Assembly (NCBI GenBank): GCA_964036295.1
Contig: OZ038462.1
Coordinates: 3,293,501-3,357,500 of the forward strand
Direction of reading: 5' to 3'
From: Plumapathes pennacea
Taxonomy: Eukaryota > Cnidaria > Anthozoa > Antipatharia > Myriopathidae
Length of the DNA stretch: 64,000 nucleotides
Shown here: positions 1 through 10,867 of the stretch, in pieces
Layout: each line of letters starts with the position of its first letter
How positions within the stretch are numbered: the first letter of the stretch is position 1
Notes under the pieces: generated by a model
The model's input: only the letters and a program-made list of their open reading frames with translations
The model's database searches: none
What the model was told of the DNA's origin: nothing
Program-made: the position numbers and the translations under genes

Positions 1-68
1 TCGTCCATGAAAGGTATTGAGATTTCCAAGACGCAGTTCAATGTGTTCTAAACAGCAGGCGATTTTGA

Positions 69-579
69 TTTTTACCACAACACACTAATTTCTCGCTCTC
101 TGATTGATCGATTTACCGTGGTAAATAAGAGTCCAGACAACGATGCTGACGCCAGCTGACGCCAGCATGTCACGTTTTGCAGCGAAATACAACAAAAGTT
201 TCCTGTGTATTTCTAAATGTTGTGGTAAAAAACAAATTTCCACTGGTTTGCCGTGGTGTGGACTCTTATTTACCACGATTTACGTCATCACATGGTCAAA
301 ATTAGTTGCGGACTCACTCGGCGAAGCGCCACGTGAGTCCACAACATTTTGACCATGTAATGACGTAAATCGTGGTAAATAAGAGTCCACACCACGGCAA
401 ACCAGTGGAAATTTGTTTTTTACCACAACATTTAGAAATATACAGGAAACGTTCGTTGTATTTCGCTGCAAAACGTGACATGCTGGCGTCAGCTGGCGTC
501 AGCATCGTTGTCTGAACTCTTATTTACCACGGTAAATCGACCAATCAGAGAGCGAGAAACTAGTGTGTTGTGGTAAAAA
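69..579. repeat. Long foldback element (MITE-like), about 510 bp
   Basis: The two halves are near-perfect reverse complements with the centre near 325, so a single strand could fold into one long hairpin. The outer ends read TTTTTACCACAACACAC and its complement. The same TTACCACAACA word recurs in inverted form near 225 and 418, so each arm also contains a smaller inverted repeat. Short frames in all directions are reflections of this symmetry, not genes. No target duplication could be fixed at the ends. Confidence 0.8.
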
Positions 580-846
580 GCACTTTCTACTAACGTATAA
601 ACGATTGTCTAGACAATTTCACAATGAAAAAAGCAGTTTTACAATCTGCCCGCCAGATGGCCCCCAAAACCTCAATTCACTCTCGTCGACGAACTGCGCA
701 TGACTGTGAAAGTGGCTTGTTGCTTGTTACTTGTTATGATTAGTCTACTATATTTTGCAATGTTTTATAAAATTTTGATATACCCAAGGTGGTGTAAAGT
801 TGTGTGTGCGTGAAACTAAATCCGATGTGTTCCTAACAACCTTCAG

Positions 847-3800
847 GAATACAGTGTGGATATCTACCTTGGCATGGCTTGGCAAGACCCCCGGCTCGCA
901 CTAGGACTCAACAGCACTCTATCCCTGGGTGGAGATTACTTGGAAAAGTTCTGGATCCCGGATGTTTTCTTCGTGAATTCCGTGCATGCCGCAATTCACA
1001 GAATGCTCCTTCCCAACAAGAAAATCTGGGTCAACCTGAAAGAAGGTCACATTATGTTAAGTGCAAGGTCATTACTCCTTCTCGATTCTAGATCGTCTTT
1101 CGACCTCTAAGCCGAGATGTTGGCAGCGAGATACAGAATGTCAGCATTCGCCCGCTAGCACGAATCGTGAAGCCGACCCCAAACAATACGTTTTTTCATA
1201 GAGCAGGGGGGATTGGGGGGGGGGGGGGGGGTGAGGGGGAAGGGGAGAGGAGGTACTCCCATATACAAGTCCTTATATGCAGCCCCAAAGGGTGCCATTT
1301 TCAGCATTTTAGTCTGAAATAGGGTATCGATTTTGAGTCCTGGTCTGGAATAGCGTAGTAGATTTTGGTATTTGGTCTGACTGAATAGGGTCAAAAATCG
1401 TATATTTCGGTCTGAAATAGGATTAGGATTTTCAGACCTGGGCAGCACACTTCCACCCAAAATTAAAATTATAAGTAGTACCCCCCCCCCCCCCTCCCCC
1501 TGCTGATGCATGGCTAGCGAGGCAAAAGAAACTACTTTGCGTGGCCTGCTTGCACAAAAACAATGTTTCTTTTCAATGTGCAGAATGAACACAAGAGTTT
1601 CATGCAAGATGGACCTGAGAAAATACCCCATGGACGTACAGACCTGTCACTTGGCCATGGAAAGCTGTAAGTACGCAAATAAAGAAGGGCTCCACAGGCA
1701 GAACACAAACATTCCGCTACTCAGTGTGCAGTCAAACGAACAAAATAATAAACGGTCCCATCACGGGAAAATTTGTTGGTCGTTTCCGGACTGACATCAT
1801 GCAGACATTTCCGGGATGACTTCCTGTAGACTTTTTACATGTCACACGTTGCAACAAGGCCCCGGTACGTAACAGATGAAAAACGCACTGGTACATCAGC
1901 AAAAACGCAACAAATAATTTTACCCACTGAAATAATTTCTCAAAGTATCTTCTTTCCCACTCACTGAAATCGTGTTGTATTTAGATTTACGATTTAAATT
2001 GTCCTAACTAACTCCGTGACAGTATGTACAGCTGTGTCAAAGGGATTCAGTTCGGTTAGAAATAATGACACCGGCCGAAGGTAATTCCCCGTTGCAGTCA
2101 CTGACTCGGACAGTGAAAGGATGCAGAGGAGACGGGCTTGATGTCAGTAGTGTGTACAAATTGCACTGCGACTTCGTGTGACATTAGATGGCTCTCGCTT
2201 TAATATTAATCAGTTAATTGCACAACAAAAACTCTATGTTCCACCGCAGATATAAACGGGGCTCTATAATTGTAGCAGTAGAAATAATATAGACGAACGT
2301 ACCGTCATATCAAATGAAATGCCCGCCATCTTGCCATCTTGCCATCTCGCCAGAAATGCCATCCAGTGCAAGATTTGTCTCCATAAGGCGCTGCAAATGC
2401 TTTTCAGAGTTCCTGCCGAATATATTGAAATAGTTCAAAGTGCCATATCCGTTTTATCGCTTGTGTAGCTCAACGTCCCGTACGGAAAAGCGGCCGCGGA
2501 CCTCACTGGGTCGACACTAGATAACATAGGGTGGAGGACCCCTGAGTTTTCGGAATATTTCCGACTTTACGATGACGTCACACGAAACCACAATTCGGAA
2601 AAACAAGATGGCGGTTTGAAGCGATGCCCAACGGACGGTATTTTCCAGAGTATTTCACCTTGTTATTCACTCATTCTTCCTGTTACCGATTTCTATGTAC
2701 CGATGCATATGAATCGGCATTTAATAGTCCGTGCAAAAACCTACAAAGACTCTCAAGCGGTATGGGTTACCTGACTGGGTGTTAACGACGCGAAACAGAC
2801 TACAAGACACTTTACAACATAGGTTGAGGTAACCGATAATATTAATTAAGAAATTAAGAAATAAAAAGAAATTCACGCCAATCGCGCTGTCCTGTCTATG
2901 TCACATGTATTTTTGGAGAGAAATTTAGGGTGATCGAGATGCAGAGATAGATGAACAATGGTTGACTATGGCTTCGTAAACTCTGCAGAAGAGGCCTATA
3001 AGTTCATTTCAGAATACGAAGTAAAGCACGCAGTAAAGTTTGCCTGCTACAAGGATGACAAAGGCTTTGGAAACGCAGGTAAGCGAATTATTTCACCCTG
3101 CCTGGTTTTCACTAAGTGGCATATGTAATGATATACAAGCATCAGATAAGCATAAACATAACAACCAATTGAGCATAAGAATCTTAAGGTTCTTATGTTT
3201 ACGCTCATCATACTTATGCTTATGTCAATAGTGAAAACCAGGCTTTAATTGACCTTGGATAAATAGTTCCATGCCAGACAAAGGAAAACAGTCACTATGT
3301 ACAATACACTTCTTTATGAAATGTATTATGGGATTAGGGTCTCTCTTTTCATATGGAGGGGAGGGGCATGAAATTTTCAAAGTTAAAGCAGGGGAGGGGG
3401 CAGAGGCAGGGGCTATGACATGCAGTTTAGAGAACCCCAACCTGCCACAAGAGAGGAAAACACACCAAACAAGTGGAGACAGATGACTTCAGATGACATC
3501 ACATTTACTCACTGCAAAGGAAGGTTCATTTCCTCCCACAACTGAGTTCAAGTAATAACAACAACAACAACAACAACATCGCTTTATTCATAACCTTACA
3601 GTAATATAAAAAAATACAGAGTAACAATCAAAGATAAACTATTTGTTAAAACAAATTATTTGCACTTGGATTATTTGCACTTGAAACAGAACTTAGATGC
3701 TATGCAAATAAAATCTTGCTGAGCAACTTAAAGTGTTGCTAAGACAAAAATGGCCTCAATCTCATTACTCTTATTTGTTTTCTGTTTGTCAATATCTCAT

Positions 3801-6800
3801 CTCGTTTGAGAGATATTCAAGATTTTGCAATAATTATGCTAATGAGCAGAGCTATGATGTTACTTGGTTGACAGACAAGAGGGAAATTTCAAAGTGTTGA
3901 ATGTTTCCACAAATATTAGATAAAAAGGATTGAAACTTTACATGCTCATGACAATTGAGGACTTGCACATGATCATGATCATGTTGCCATGGAAATATTT
4001 TCCCCTTGTTACCTTTTTTTATTTTTCAGAGTTCACGGCTCTCTGTGATGGGAGCAGAAGTCATGGAAGTATTTAGCATTTGTAGATGGAGTTCCTTTGC
4101 TTCTACCAGTTAGTTTGGGTGGTGCAGCGGAGGGTGTGGAAGATCTACCACACATTTTGAAAGAACAGGGTTACAGGTACATGCCTATAATTCCAAAGGA
4201 AAAAAAAAACAGCCAAATACATGTAAATTTGAAATAATTTAGTGCAATGATGTATACTGTTCCTCTTTCTATCTTGTTTGACACTAAAAGGTATGAGCTA
4301 GAGGCTGCAACCCTTTGGTCACCAGTTGGACATTACACCACCTGTTTCAAGTTTAAGGGCCAGTGGATGTTCTATCATGGGATGGCAGTGAAGTATGGAA
4401 GGGGACTAAGACCATACAATGGAACACTACAGGGATACCATTTGTCCCATTGCATCTATGTTAATAGGCTACTGAAATGAGAAACTGTGTCAGCTGAATG
4501 CACTAGATGTAAAGCCCTGGCCAAATGAGCTGTGTCCATTTGGCCACCCAGCTGTTGCATGAGTTTTGATCTTACTCAAAATTTTGTGCAACATTTGTTT
4601 TGTCTGGGGTGTTGGTTTTGTTTTGCAGTCATTTGGCCACCTTAATATGCAACATTGTAGTACACTGGAGCAGGTGCATCTTCCAAGAATTCTTGTAGTA
4701 TGATCTTCTATGTTACACGAAACATGTTTGCTGATTTGGCCACCTCCATAAAACATCGCTTTCTATTGTTACCTATTGAACTCTTGTAACAAATAACTGA
4801 AAGTTCGTTGCCTTACCTCAACCTATGTTGTAAAGTGCCTCGTAGTCTGTTTCGCGTCGTTAACACCCAGTCAGGTAACCCATACCACTCGAGAGTCTTT
4901 GTAGGTTTTTGCACGGACTATATTAAATGCCGATTCATATGCATCGGTACATAGAAATCGGTAACAGTAAGAATGAGTGAAGAACAAGGCGAAACACTCG
5001 GGAAAATATTATTGGTTACCTCAACCTATGTTATAAAGTGCCGCTGTTTCGCGTCGTTAACACCCAGTCAGGTAACCCATACCACTCGAGAGTCTTTGTA
5101 GGTTTTTGCACGGACTATTAAATGCCGATTCGTATGCATCGGCATATAGAAATCGGTAACAGGAAGAATGAGTGAATAACAAGGTGAAATACTCTGGAAA
5201 ATACCGTCCGTTGGGCATCGCTTCAAACCGCTCGCATGTCCGCCATCTTGTTTTTCCGAATTGTGGTTTCGTGTGACGTCATCGTAAAGTCGGAAATATT
5301 CCGAAAACTCAGGGGTCCTCCACCCTATGTTATCTAGTGTCGACCACCTCACTGTCTGGGTGCCATTTTGTATTTTGACAGAGAAGAGACTGAGAAAGAA
5401 TGAAAAAAGCAACCTCGTCCCCAGGGCCATTTCCAGCGACAAAAAGCCGTGACACCAACACAAGTATTAACCGCAGCTGAAACCGCCAGCTAACTGGCTA
5501 AGAATGCCATCGTCTGCCCTAGAACTACAACCAGCAAACTTGTGCCTTGACTGTATGAAATTGAATCGTGACGCGCGCAAGAGTGACAATCTCTTTACGC
5601 CAAACTGATATGACGGAAAAACAAAATTTATACTAATACTTCATATTCAGATGTTAATATTACTCACAAGAAAGAGTATCAAGAGTCATGTTTTTTAATT
5701 TTGTTAGGTAAATGTGATTCTTCTCCAAATTTAATCCTGCAGTTACTTATGACGAAAACGACATGAAACTGAAATGGAAAGCGCCTTTGGGGAGTGATAT
5801 TTATATTTATGATGCAGAAATGGCGCAGTTCACAGTAATATCTGCCAAGCGACGTGCAAGACACAAGCTTTATCATTCAGGTCAGTTTTAGTTATATTTG
5901 ACAAAGTCCGCTACGTGCCATATCCACTTGCGTACCACTTGCTTTCTGAGAAAGCTGTAAATTTCTTCAACTGGGGAAGGAAGTGTGTGTTGTTTTAAGG
6001 TGCAGTAATACGGCAACAAAATCGTGCAACTTGTCGCGCAAAATTGTTGCGTTGCAAGTTGAAGAGCGATGTTGCGCGTATTACCACCCTTCGCGCAACT
6101 TGCCGTCGCAAAACGTTGTTGCAGAAGTAGAACGAGCTTCTACTTTCTGCAACAGTTTTTTAGTTTGTTGCGCGTAATACCACTGTCGTTGCAACTTGTC
6201 ACGCAACAAAACTCCTCGGCTGCCATCTCGTATGTCAAACTGACCAATCTCGCGGCTGAATTTCGTGTGTAATTGCAACAGAGTCACGCTACGAGTTTTT
6301 GTTGTTGCGTGAGCGGTACGCGCAACATCGCTCTTCAACTTGCAACGCAACAATGTTGCGCTACAAGTTGTACAATTTTGTTTCCCGTATCACCGCACCT
6401 TTACGCAGAATACGCCAGGGTGGGGTAGTAAGGAGATTGGATTTATTACAGTTCACTCTTTGCTTTCTTTTCAGAAACGTTCTCAGGCCTGACCTTGACG
6501 TTCAGGTTTGAACGCCGCACCATGTACTACATATTCCAGATGTATATACCCTGCGTGTGCATCGTGGCCCTCTCGTGGGTTAGCTTCTGGATTGACGCGG
6601 ACGCGGTACCCGCGCGCGTGGGTCTCGGAATAACAACAGTGCTCACGATCTGTTACATGCTTGGTCACGTGAACTTCAACCTGCCCCGTGTATCTTATCT
6701 CAAGGCCATTGATTATTTTCTCTTGCTTTCGTTTGGGTTCATTTTTCTGACGCTGATCGAGTATGTGTTCGTACTGCATTATTCCAGGAAGCTTAAGTAC

Positions 6801-7512
6801 TACGGCAGCTTTGTCCCTGGAACGAAGCCGCATGATTCATTGAAGGAAGAGTGGGTGGGTGTCAATTTTTATGATTTTCTCAGAAAAAAAAAAACTGGTT
6901 CCCTCTTTTCCAGTCTCTCGATTTGGTAACTACAAAATATCCCGCATTTTTGGAGGTCCCCAGGCACACAGTGAAAATTTTGACATTTTCGAAGAACTGT
7001 ACAAATATCACTCCTATTGAATGCCAAAAAGAAACTTAGGGGGAGGGGTTGTTGAGGCTAGCTGTGTATCCGCGTATCCAAGCATGAAACTGCCGTTGAA
7101 CGTGTAATTACCTGCCCTTGCTCACACTTTTTACATTTGTAATTTCCAGATGGACACCAAAAAATCATCAGTGGAGGTCAAGATAACAGTTGGCGGTAAA
7201 TCCTACACATTTTCGGACTCAATCAGCAATTTGAATCCAAAATCAGGAGGCACTGCTAATGGCGAACTGTATCAAAATATGGAATCACAGAAGCCGATAA
7301 AAGTTTGTAACCACAAAAAGCCAGTTCTTCGACGTTGCAAACAACCAGAACAGGAGTCCATTATAAAATCCCTCAAACGAAAATTTCGTCCTGGAATTGG
7401 AGGGACCCAGATTGACAAGTATTCAAGGTTTCTCTTTCCGTTCCTGTACACCATGTTTCTGGCTACCTACTTTCTTTGTTATTTACTTATAGACTCCAGT
7501 TACGTCAATTGA
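847..7512 (+). CDS. Cys-loop ligand-gated anion channel, glycine/GABA-A receptor-like (3' part)
   Basis: Five exons join in frame: 847-1067, 1584-1666, 5743-5880, 6475-6854 and 7150-7512 (TGA stop); each is flanked by AG and GT. Upstream exons with the start codon and signal peptide lie outside the window. The protein shows the beta-strand region of the ligand-binding domain (WQDPRLA, FWIPDVFFVN), a Cys-loop with exactly 13 residues between the cysteines (spacer KMDLRKYPMDVQT), M1 (YYIFQMYIPCVCIVALSWVS), M2 beginning PARVGLGITTVLT, M3, and M4 near the end (IDKYSRFLFPFLYTMF). The PAR motif before M2 is the signature of chloride-selective members, so an inhibitory plasma-membrane channel is likely; the agonist cannot be told. 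The second half of M2 (ICYMLGH) differs from vertebrate glycine receptors. The 4-kb intron between the second and third exons holds a Mutator-like element; the next intron holds a Harbinger-like MITE. Confidence 0.9.
1206..1499. repeat. Poly-G/poly-C-ended repeat, copy 1
   Basis: A G-run at 1215-1231 and a C-run at about 1481-1499 bound a core with several imperfect repeats of the word TCTGAAATAGG, plus CCCCAAAGGGTG near the left and GGCAGCACAC near the right. The same layout occurs at 29957-30255 and, inverted, at 58300-58503. It lies in an intron of the Cys-loop receptor gene, 85 bp before the 1584 exon. Confidence 0.75.
2958..4480 (+). pseudogene. Broken multi-exon coding fragment inside the Mutator-like element, C-terminus deubiquitinase-like
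   Basis: Three exon-like blocks are visible. 2958-3078 starts ATG, encodes a peptide with the motif KDDKGFG and ends at a clean GT donor. 4030-4176 begins after TTTTTCAG and in one frame reads FVDGVPLLLPVSLGG then HILKEQGYR. 4291-4480 continues in phase as YELEAATLWSPVGHYTTC, later GQWMFYHGM, to a TGA stop. The YEL...GHYT...W.FY pattern resembles the catalytic-histidine region of ubiquitin-specific proteases (family C19); this is a pattern resemblance only. Joining the first block to the second hits an in-frame stop, and the second block is not open over its full length, so the unit looks inactive. It may be a transposase accessory gene or a captured host gene. Confidence 0.45.
3101..3242. 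repeat. Small MITE with CCTGGTTTTCACT ends, nested in the Mutator-like element
   Basis: Left end CCTGGTTTTCACTAAGTGG and right end ending AGTGAAAACCAGG are inverted repeats; the interior is a palindrome around CTTAAG built from words like ATAAGCATAA. The same ends occur at 44119-45601, there with other repeats inserted inside. Confidence 0.7.
5998..6400. repeat. Harbinger-like MITE in a receptor intron
   Basis: Inverted ends starting AGGTGCAGTAATACGG are flanked by the trinucleotide TTA on both sides (5995-5997 and 6401-6403). A 3-bp TTA/TAA duplication is typical of PIF/Harbinger elements. The interior is rich in GTTGCG and GCGCAAC words in both orientations. It ends 74 bp before the M1-M3 exon of the Cys-loop receptor gene. 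Confidence 0.8.
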
Positions 7513-7801
7513 ATAACAGTTCACTTTGTGCATGAGCTGACAGAGACATGGAAGAAAGATCGTAACATGTAACAACATGTAAGTCATGCATCACGCAACC
7601 TGTGACAAGAGTTCACTTTCCTCATTTAAAAGTAATTATATTACGGTAGCTGATTTAAAGAACGAAAGGTCCTCCTGTATGATGTGCCAAGATAAAGAAA
7701 CCCCGAGACCAGTTGGCCGAAGCCGCAAGACTACTTTGGGCAGATCTGCTGAACACTTATACTCACTGCTAGAAAACAGCATGTAACAAGGGAAAATAAT
7801 C

Positions 7802-7807
7802 AATAAA
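7802..7807 (+). terminator. Polyadenylation signal AATAAA of the Cys-loop receptor gene
   Basis: A canonical AATAAA hexamer lies 290 bp downstream of the receptor stop codon on the same strand, a normal 3' UTR distance. Confidence 0.55.
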
Positions 7808-8350
7808 GTTTCTGAAAAGGACTTTTAAAAGCTAATTGCAATGCCAGAGGAACTCAAGACTACAATGTTCACAAAGATGATACACAAGAATAATTTGTGT
7901 TTGCAAATTGATTCAAGGTCATAAATATCATAGTTTAGACCTCCTTGATAGGCCTCATTTTGCCCAAAAATGGCAGAGCTTAACAATTTTTACTCCCAAG
8001 TTCAGAATAGAAATTCTCCCAGCAGTAAATATGGAAGATGTAAGAGTGATGTAATGAGAATTGAAATCTCAGTCAGCTCCTATTTGAGCAAGGTACTAAA
8101 TGCCAAGTTCTTCATACTGTGTAACAGAACATTGAAGTTGATCACTCTTGGGAGTGAAAGGGTTAACTACTTCAGCTACTAAGTAGTCATGACTTGGTTG
8201 CATGTGTTATTGAGTTTCACATGTTATAATATATAATACAGTCAGCGCTTGCCTATTTGTTCACTTGTATAAATTGCGACTTTAATACAATCAAATCACA
8301 ATGTCATAATGGCATTTCTGATTTTATGAGATTATGGTTTAAAATATATG

Positions 8351-8594
8351 TCTGGGCCCAGTTTTTCAAAGCACAATTAGGCTAATCCTGGATTAGGTCT
8401 AAACTTTCCTGTCATTTATAAGCCTGAAAACGTGAAAGTTTCATCCACAACAACTTTCTTGATAACATTTTAAGCTGGAACAAGCTTACTAATCCATCTT
8501 TGAACAAAACTCTGCAGTTTATTGGGAGAGAGGTCGAGAGAAAGAATTTTGTTAATCCTGGATTAGCTTAATCAACTTTCGAAAAACCAGGCCC
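8351..8594. repeat. MITE with GGGCCC ends, copy 1
   Basis: The ends (TCTGGGCCCAGTTTTTC on the left, AAAAACCAGGCCC on the right) and the subterminal words TAATCCTGGATTAG form an inverted repeat. The full sequence is present again, in reverse orientation and clearly diverged, at 20821-21069 inside an HSPA14 intron. Confidence 0.8.
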
Positions 8595-9409
8595 TGAAAA
8601 CTAGTTACAAGCCAAAAATTTGGCCTTTAGCAGCTGAGATATCCACTTTGAAGTTGAAACTTCTCCACACTAACTTATCTTACTTTGCACTGCTTTCTTA
8701 AGTTTATAACCAGTGTAAAGAAAAAGAAGCTCGTACAGGACAACATTTGAAACAATTTAAAATGTTGCACATACTGTTACAGTGTAGCAGCTTCTATTTG
8801 ATGACGGGCCCTTTGAAAACAAAACAAAGAACAGTGACATCACTGTGACGATCATCACACTCCACTACTCTACTGTATTTGGTGCCATAACAATAATATT
8901 ATATACTAAAAGTATAAGAAAGTGTGGAGAAGTAAAGGGGATCTCATGCAGTGGTATGTATTTGTACATTTTTGTTGTACAATTTGTTCAATCATGCAAC
9001 CTTTTGAAAATAAAGCTACATGTAGTTACAGCTTTGTTCAGCCTAGTACTCTCAGATCCTAATCTTCACAATAACGTATGTCATGTCTACTGAACAATAA
9101 TCATTAGGGGGGAGGGGAGGGTAGGGATGATCACAGTTGGAATAATTATTGATAGAGAAATTATCCCTGCATGACTTCACTGTATGTTAGCACTGCTCTT
9201 CCTAAGGAAAACAATATCAAATGCATCAACCAATCCCAGATGTTGCCACCACCTCCTCCTCCCTAGGAATGGGGAATTTCTAGCCACAATGAAATGTCCC
9301 GATTAGGCAGACCCCCAGGGTAAAGAGGCATATATTTACTGAGGATGGAAATGACCAGTATACTATATCAATGAAATGTGAAAACGTCTATATCACACTC
9401 TTATCCACT

Positions 9410-10024
9410 TCAGCCGCTTTGTATGCTGTACGTAGGTTGCATGCTAAAACTCTCCAATCGTTCCTCCTCGGGTAGCACGTTATTCAGTCTTTCCATCATA
9501 GGAACAAGTCGTTTGAAACTTCCGTCGATTCGTTTCACAGTCGCTCTCATCTCTTCCACTTTCTTCATCTGAAAGGCAGTATGCGACAACCGTTTATATC
9601 GTTCCATGTATTGCCGAAGAACTACGGAACAGTAAGCGTCAATCTCCTTGACTCGAGTGGCCAACATGTCCTGGTCGAATGCCACCGCTTCTGCACACTG
9701 CTTCTGGTGACTCTCAAAACGCACACACATCTCGAGCAACGGTCGAACGTCGAACTTCTCGAACACATTAAGGGAACCGGAACTCGCCGATCCGCGCAAA
9801 AGGGGAAGCGGCTTCGGTAACGAATTCAGCTTTTTCAGGTCCTCGTCTTCGCTCCTCGGTAAAACAGTTCGATTGCCAGTTCCTTCGCTGACAATCATGA
9901 TGTCCGCCATCTTTGCCTTCTCTTTGGGCCTAGCGCCTGGTTTTTCCACTGAGTATGAAGTGTAAGGCACATTTTGTGGCGGAGCAGCCGGTCCAAGATT
10001 ACCAACACTCTGCTCTTGGCCCAT
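9410..10024 (-). CDS. BORCS5: BLOC-1-related complex subunit 5 (BORCS5, myrlysin)
   Basis: A single uninterrupted frame of 204 residues, close to the usual length of about 196. It starts MGQEQS, a good N-myristoylation signal with glycine at position 2, as in BORCS5 of other animals. The central stretch QCAEAVAFDQ and the C-terminal LPEEERLESFSM match family-conserved segments. The second half is predicted coiled coil. In animals, myristoylated BORCS5 anchors the BORC complex to lysosomal membranes, where BORC recruits ARL8 and couples lysosomes to kinesin. The gene has no introns, whereas vertebrate BORCS5 is split; this may be a lineage feature or an old retrocopy. No A-tract follows the stop codon. 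A YY1-like GC-rich motif lies about 33 bp upstream of the start. Confidence 0.93.
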   Translation of the reverse strand: MGQEQSVGNLGPAAPPQNVPYTSYSVEKPGARPKEKAKMADIMIVSEGTGNRTVLPRSEDEDLKKLNSLPKPLPLLRGSASSGSLNVFEKFDVRPLLEMCVRFESHQKQCAEAVAFDQDMLATRVKEIDAYCSVVLRQYMERYKRLSHTAFQMKKVEEMRATVKRIDGSFKRLVPMMERLNNVLPEEERLESFSMQPTYSIQSG

Positions 10025-10056
10025 GATTTTGATTCTGTTGCTTTACCACCGAACGA

Positions 10057-10068
10057 CCGCCATCTTGG
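10057..10068 (-). promoter_or_regulatory. YY1-like motif upstream of BORCS5
   Basis: On the minus strand the sequence reads CCAAGATGGCGG, matching the AAGATGGCGG core that marks transcription starts of many metazoan housekeeping genes. It lies about 33 bp upstream of the BORCS5 ATG. The same word also occurs inside repeats in this window, so position is the main support. Confidence 0.4.
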
Positions 10069-10175
10069 TATATTCAAGTGCCGTACCAGTACCTCTCAGC
10101 CAAAATGCAGAATTAGTGGTGAGGGGAGGGGAAGGGAGGGATACTTTAATGGCCTGAGCCTGCGCAAAGTAATAT

Positions 10176-10219
10176 GGACCTGCACATGCACATATTTATT
10201 TGGACCTGCACATGCACAT
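10176..10219. repeat. 26-bp tandem repeat, site 1
   Basis: About 1.7 copies of a 26-bp unit built on GGACCTGCACATG followed by an A/T-rich TATTTATTT spacer. The same unit and period appear at 12404-12495. Confidence 0.7.
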
Positions 10220-10783
10220 CATCATCATCATTTATTTACCATAGTGTTACATACATGGAATATAGGATTACTAGAAATACGATAATCGCAGATATCCCCT
10301 CGCTCAGTAGTGGGTTTTCGGAAAGCGGGATTCTTGTTTATTTTCGGTTCGGAGATTATTTAAAAAATTTTTTGCAAACCACGGCTGTGTAGCGACGTCA
10401 CCAGTCGGCCGCTAAAAAAAATCTTGCAGTCTGGTTTAGTTCAGACAACGTGCACAGTCTGCAATTTTCGTAGACACTAAGCTGAACTTCAAAATTCGCT
10501 GAGACAACATTTACACGCAACTACAGAATACTCCCGAGGCTTGAAAGCCAAGCAAAGTCGATCTTGGACACCGAATTTTTTTTTTTTTTTTTTTTTTACT
10601 TTATAAGTTTAATACGCTTCTTCGAGTGTGACAAAATTTAGAGCCGTCAAAGCGAGTCGCTTGTTTACACGCTTTCGAAGTCTCGGGACCGTGTGAATTT
10701 TGGCAGGTATTCAATTTTGAACACAACAACTTTTCAAACTGCGTTTGACGATTTTAAAATCTTTGACAGAAAAAAGAAATCAA

Positions 10784-10867
10784 GTCACTAAATAATACAA
10801 GGTCCGATTGTATTGAGCGAGCAAACCCGGTCACTAAATAATACAAAGTTCGATTGTGTTGAGCGAG
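10784..10867. repeat. 46-bp direct repeat, two copies
   Basis: Two copies starting GTCACTAAATAATACAA lie 46 bp apart (10784 and 10830); each contains TTGAGCGAG. They differ at a few positions. Confidence 0.65.

Larger units (their letters stand above)
2509..5345. mobile_element. Mutator-like DNA transposon with long terminal inverted repeats
   Basis: The ends are inverted repeats of about 320 bp (2509-2833 and 5014-5345) starting GGTCGACACTAGATAACATA. Both sides are flanked by the same 9 bp, ACCTCACTG (2500-2508 and 5346-5354). Long terminal repeats with a 9-bp target duplication are the classic Mutator (MULE) signature. A partial third copy of the terminal sequence lies at about 4802-4985, just inside the right end. 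The interior has broken coding exons (separate entry), a small MITE at 3101-3242 and an AAC microsatellite at 3554-3578. The element sits in a receptor intron in an orientation that does not touch exons. Whether it is a decayed autonomous element or a carrier of captured sequence is not settled. Confidence 0.85.
7513..9409. other. 3' flank of the Cys-loop receptor gene and intergenic DNA
   Basis: An AATAAA polyadenylation signal lies at 7802-7807, 290 bp after the stop codon. After it come a degenerate repeat at about 7960-8172 ending GTGAAAGGGTTAA (related copies at about 24206-24405 and 53330-53476) and a 244-bp MITE at 8351-8594. The remainder shows no convincing coding sequence. Confidence 0.6.

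Noticed and set aside
9581..9820. Plus-strand frames over the BORCS5 locus
   Set aside because: They are antisense to a gene with clear family motifs and have no features of their own.
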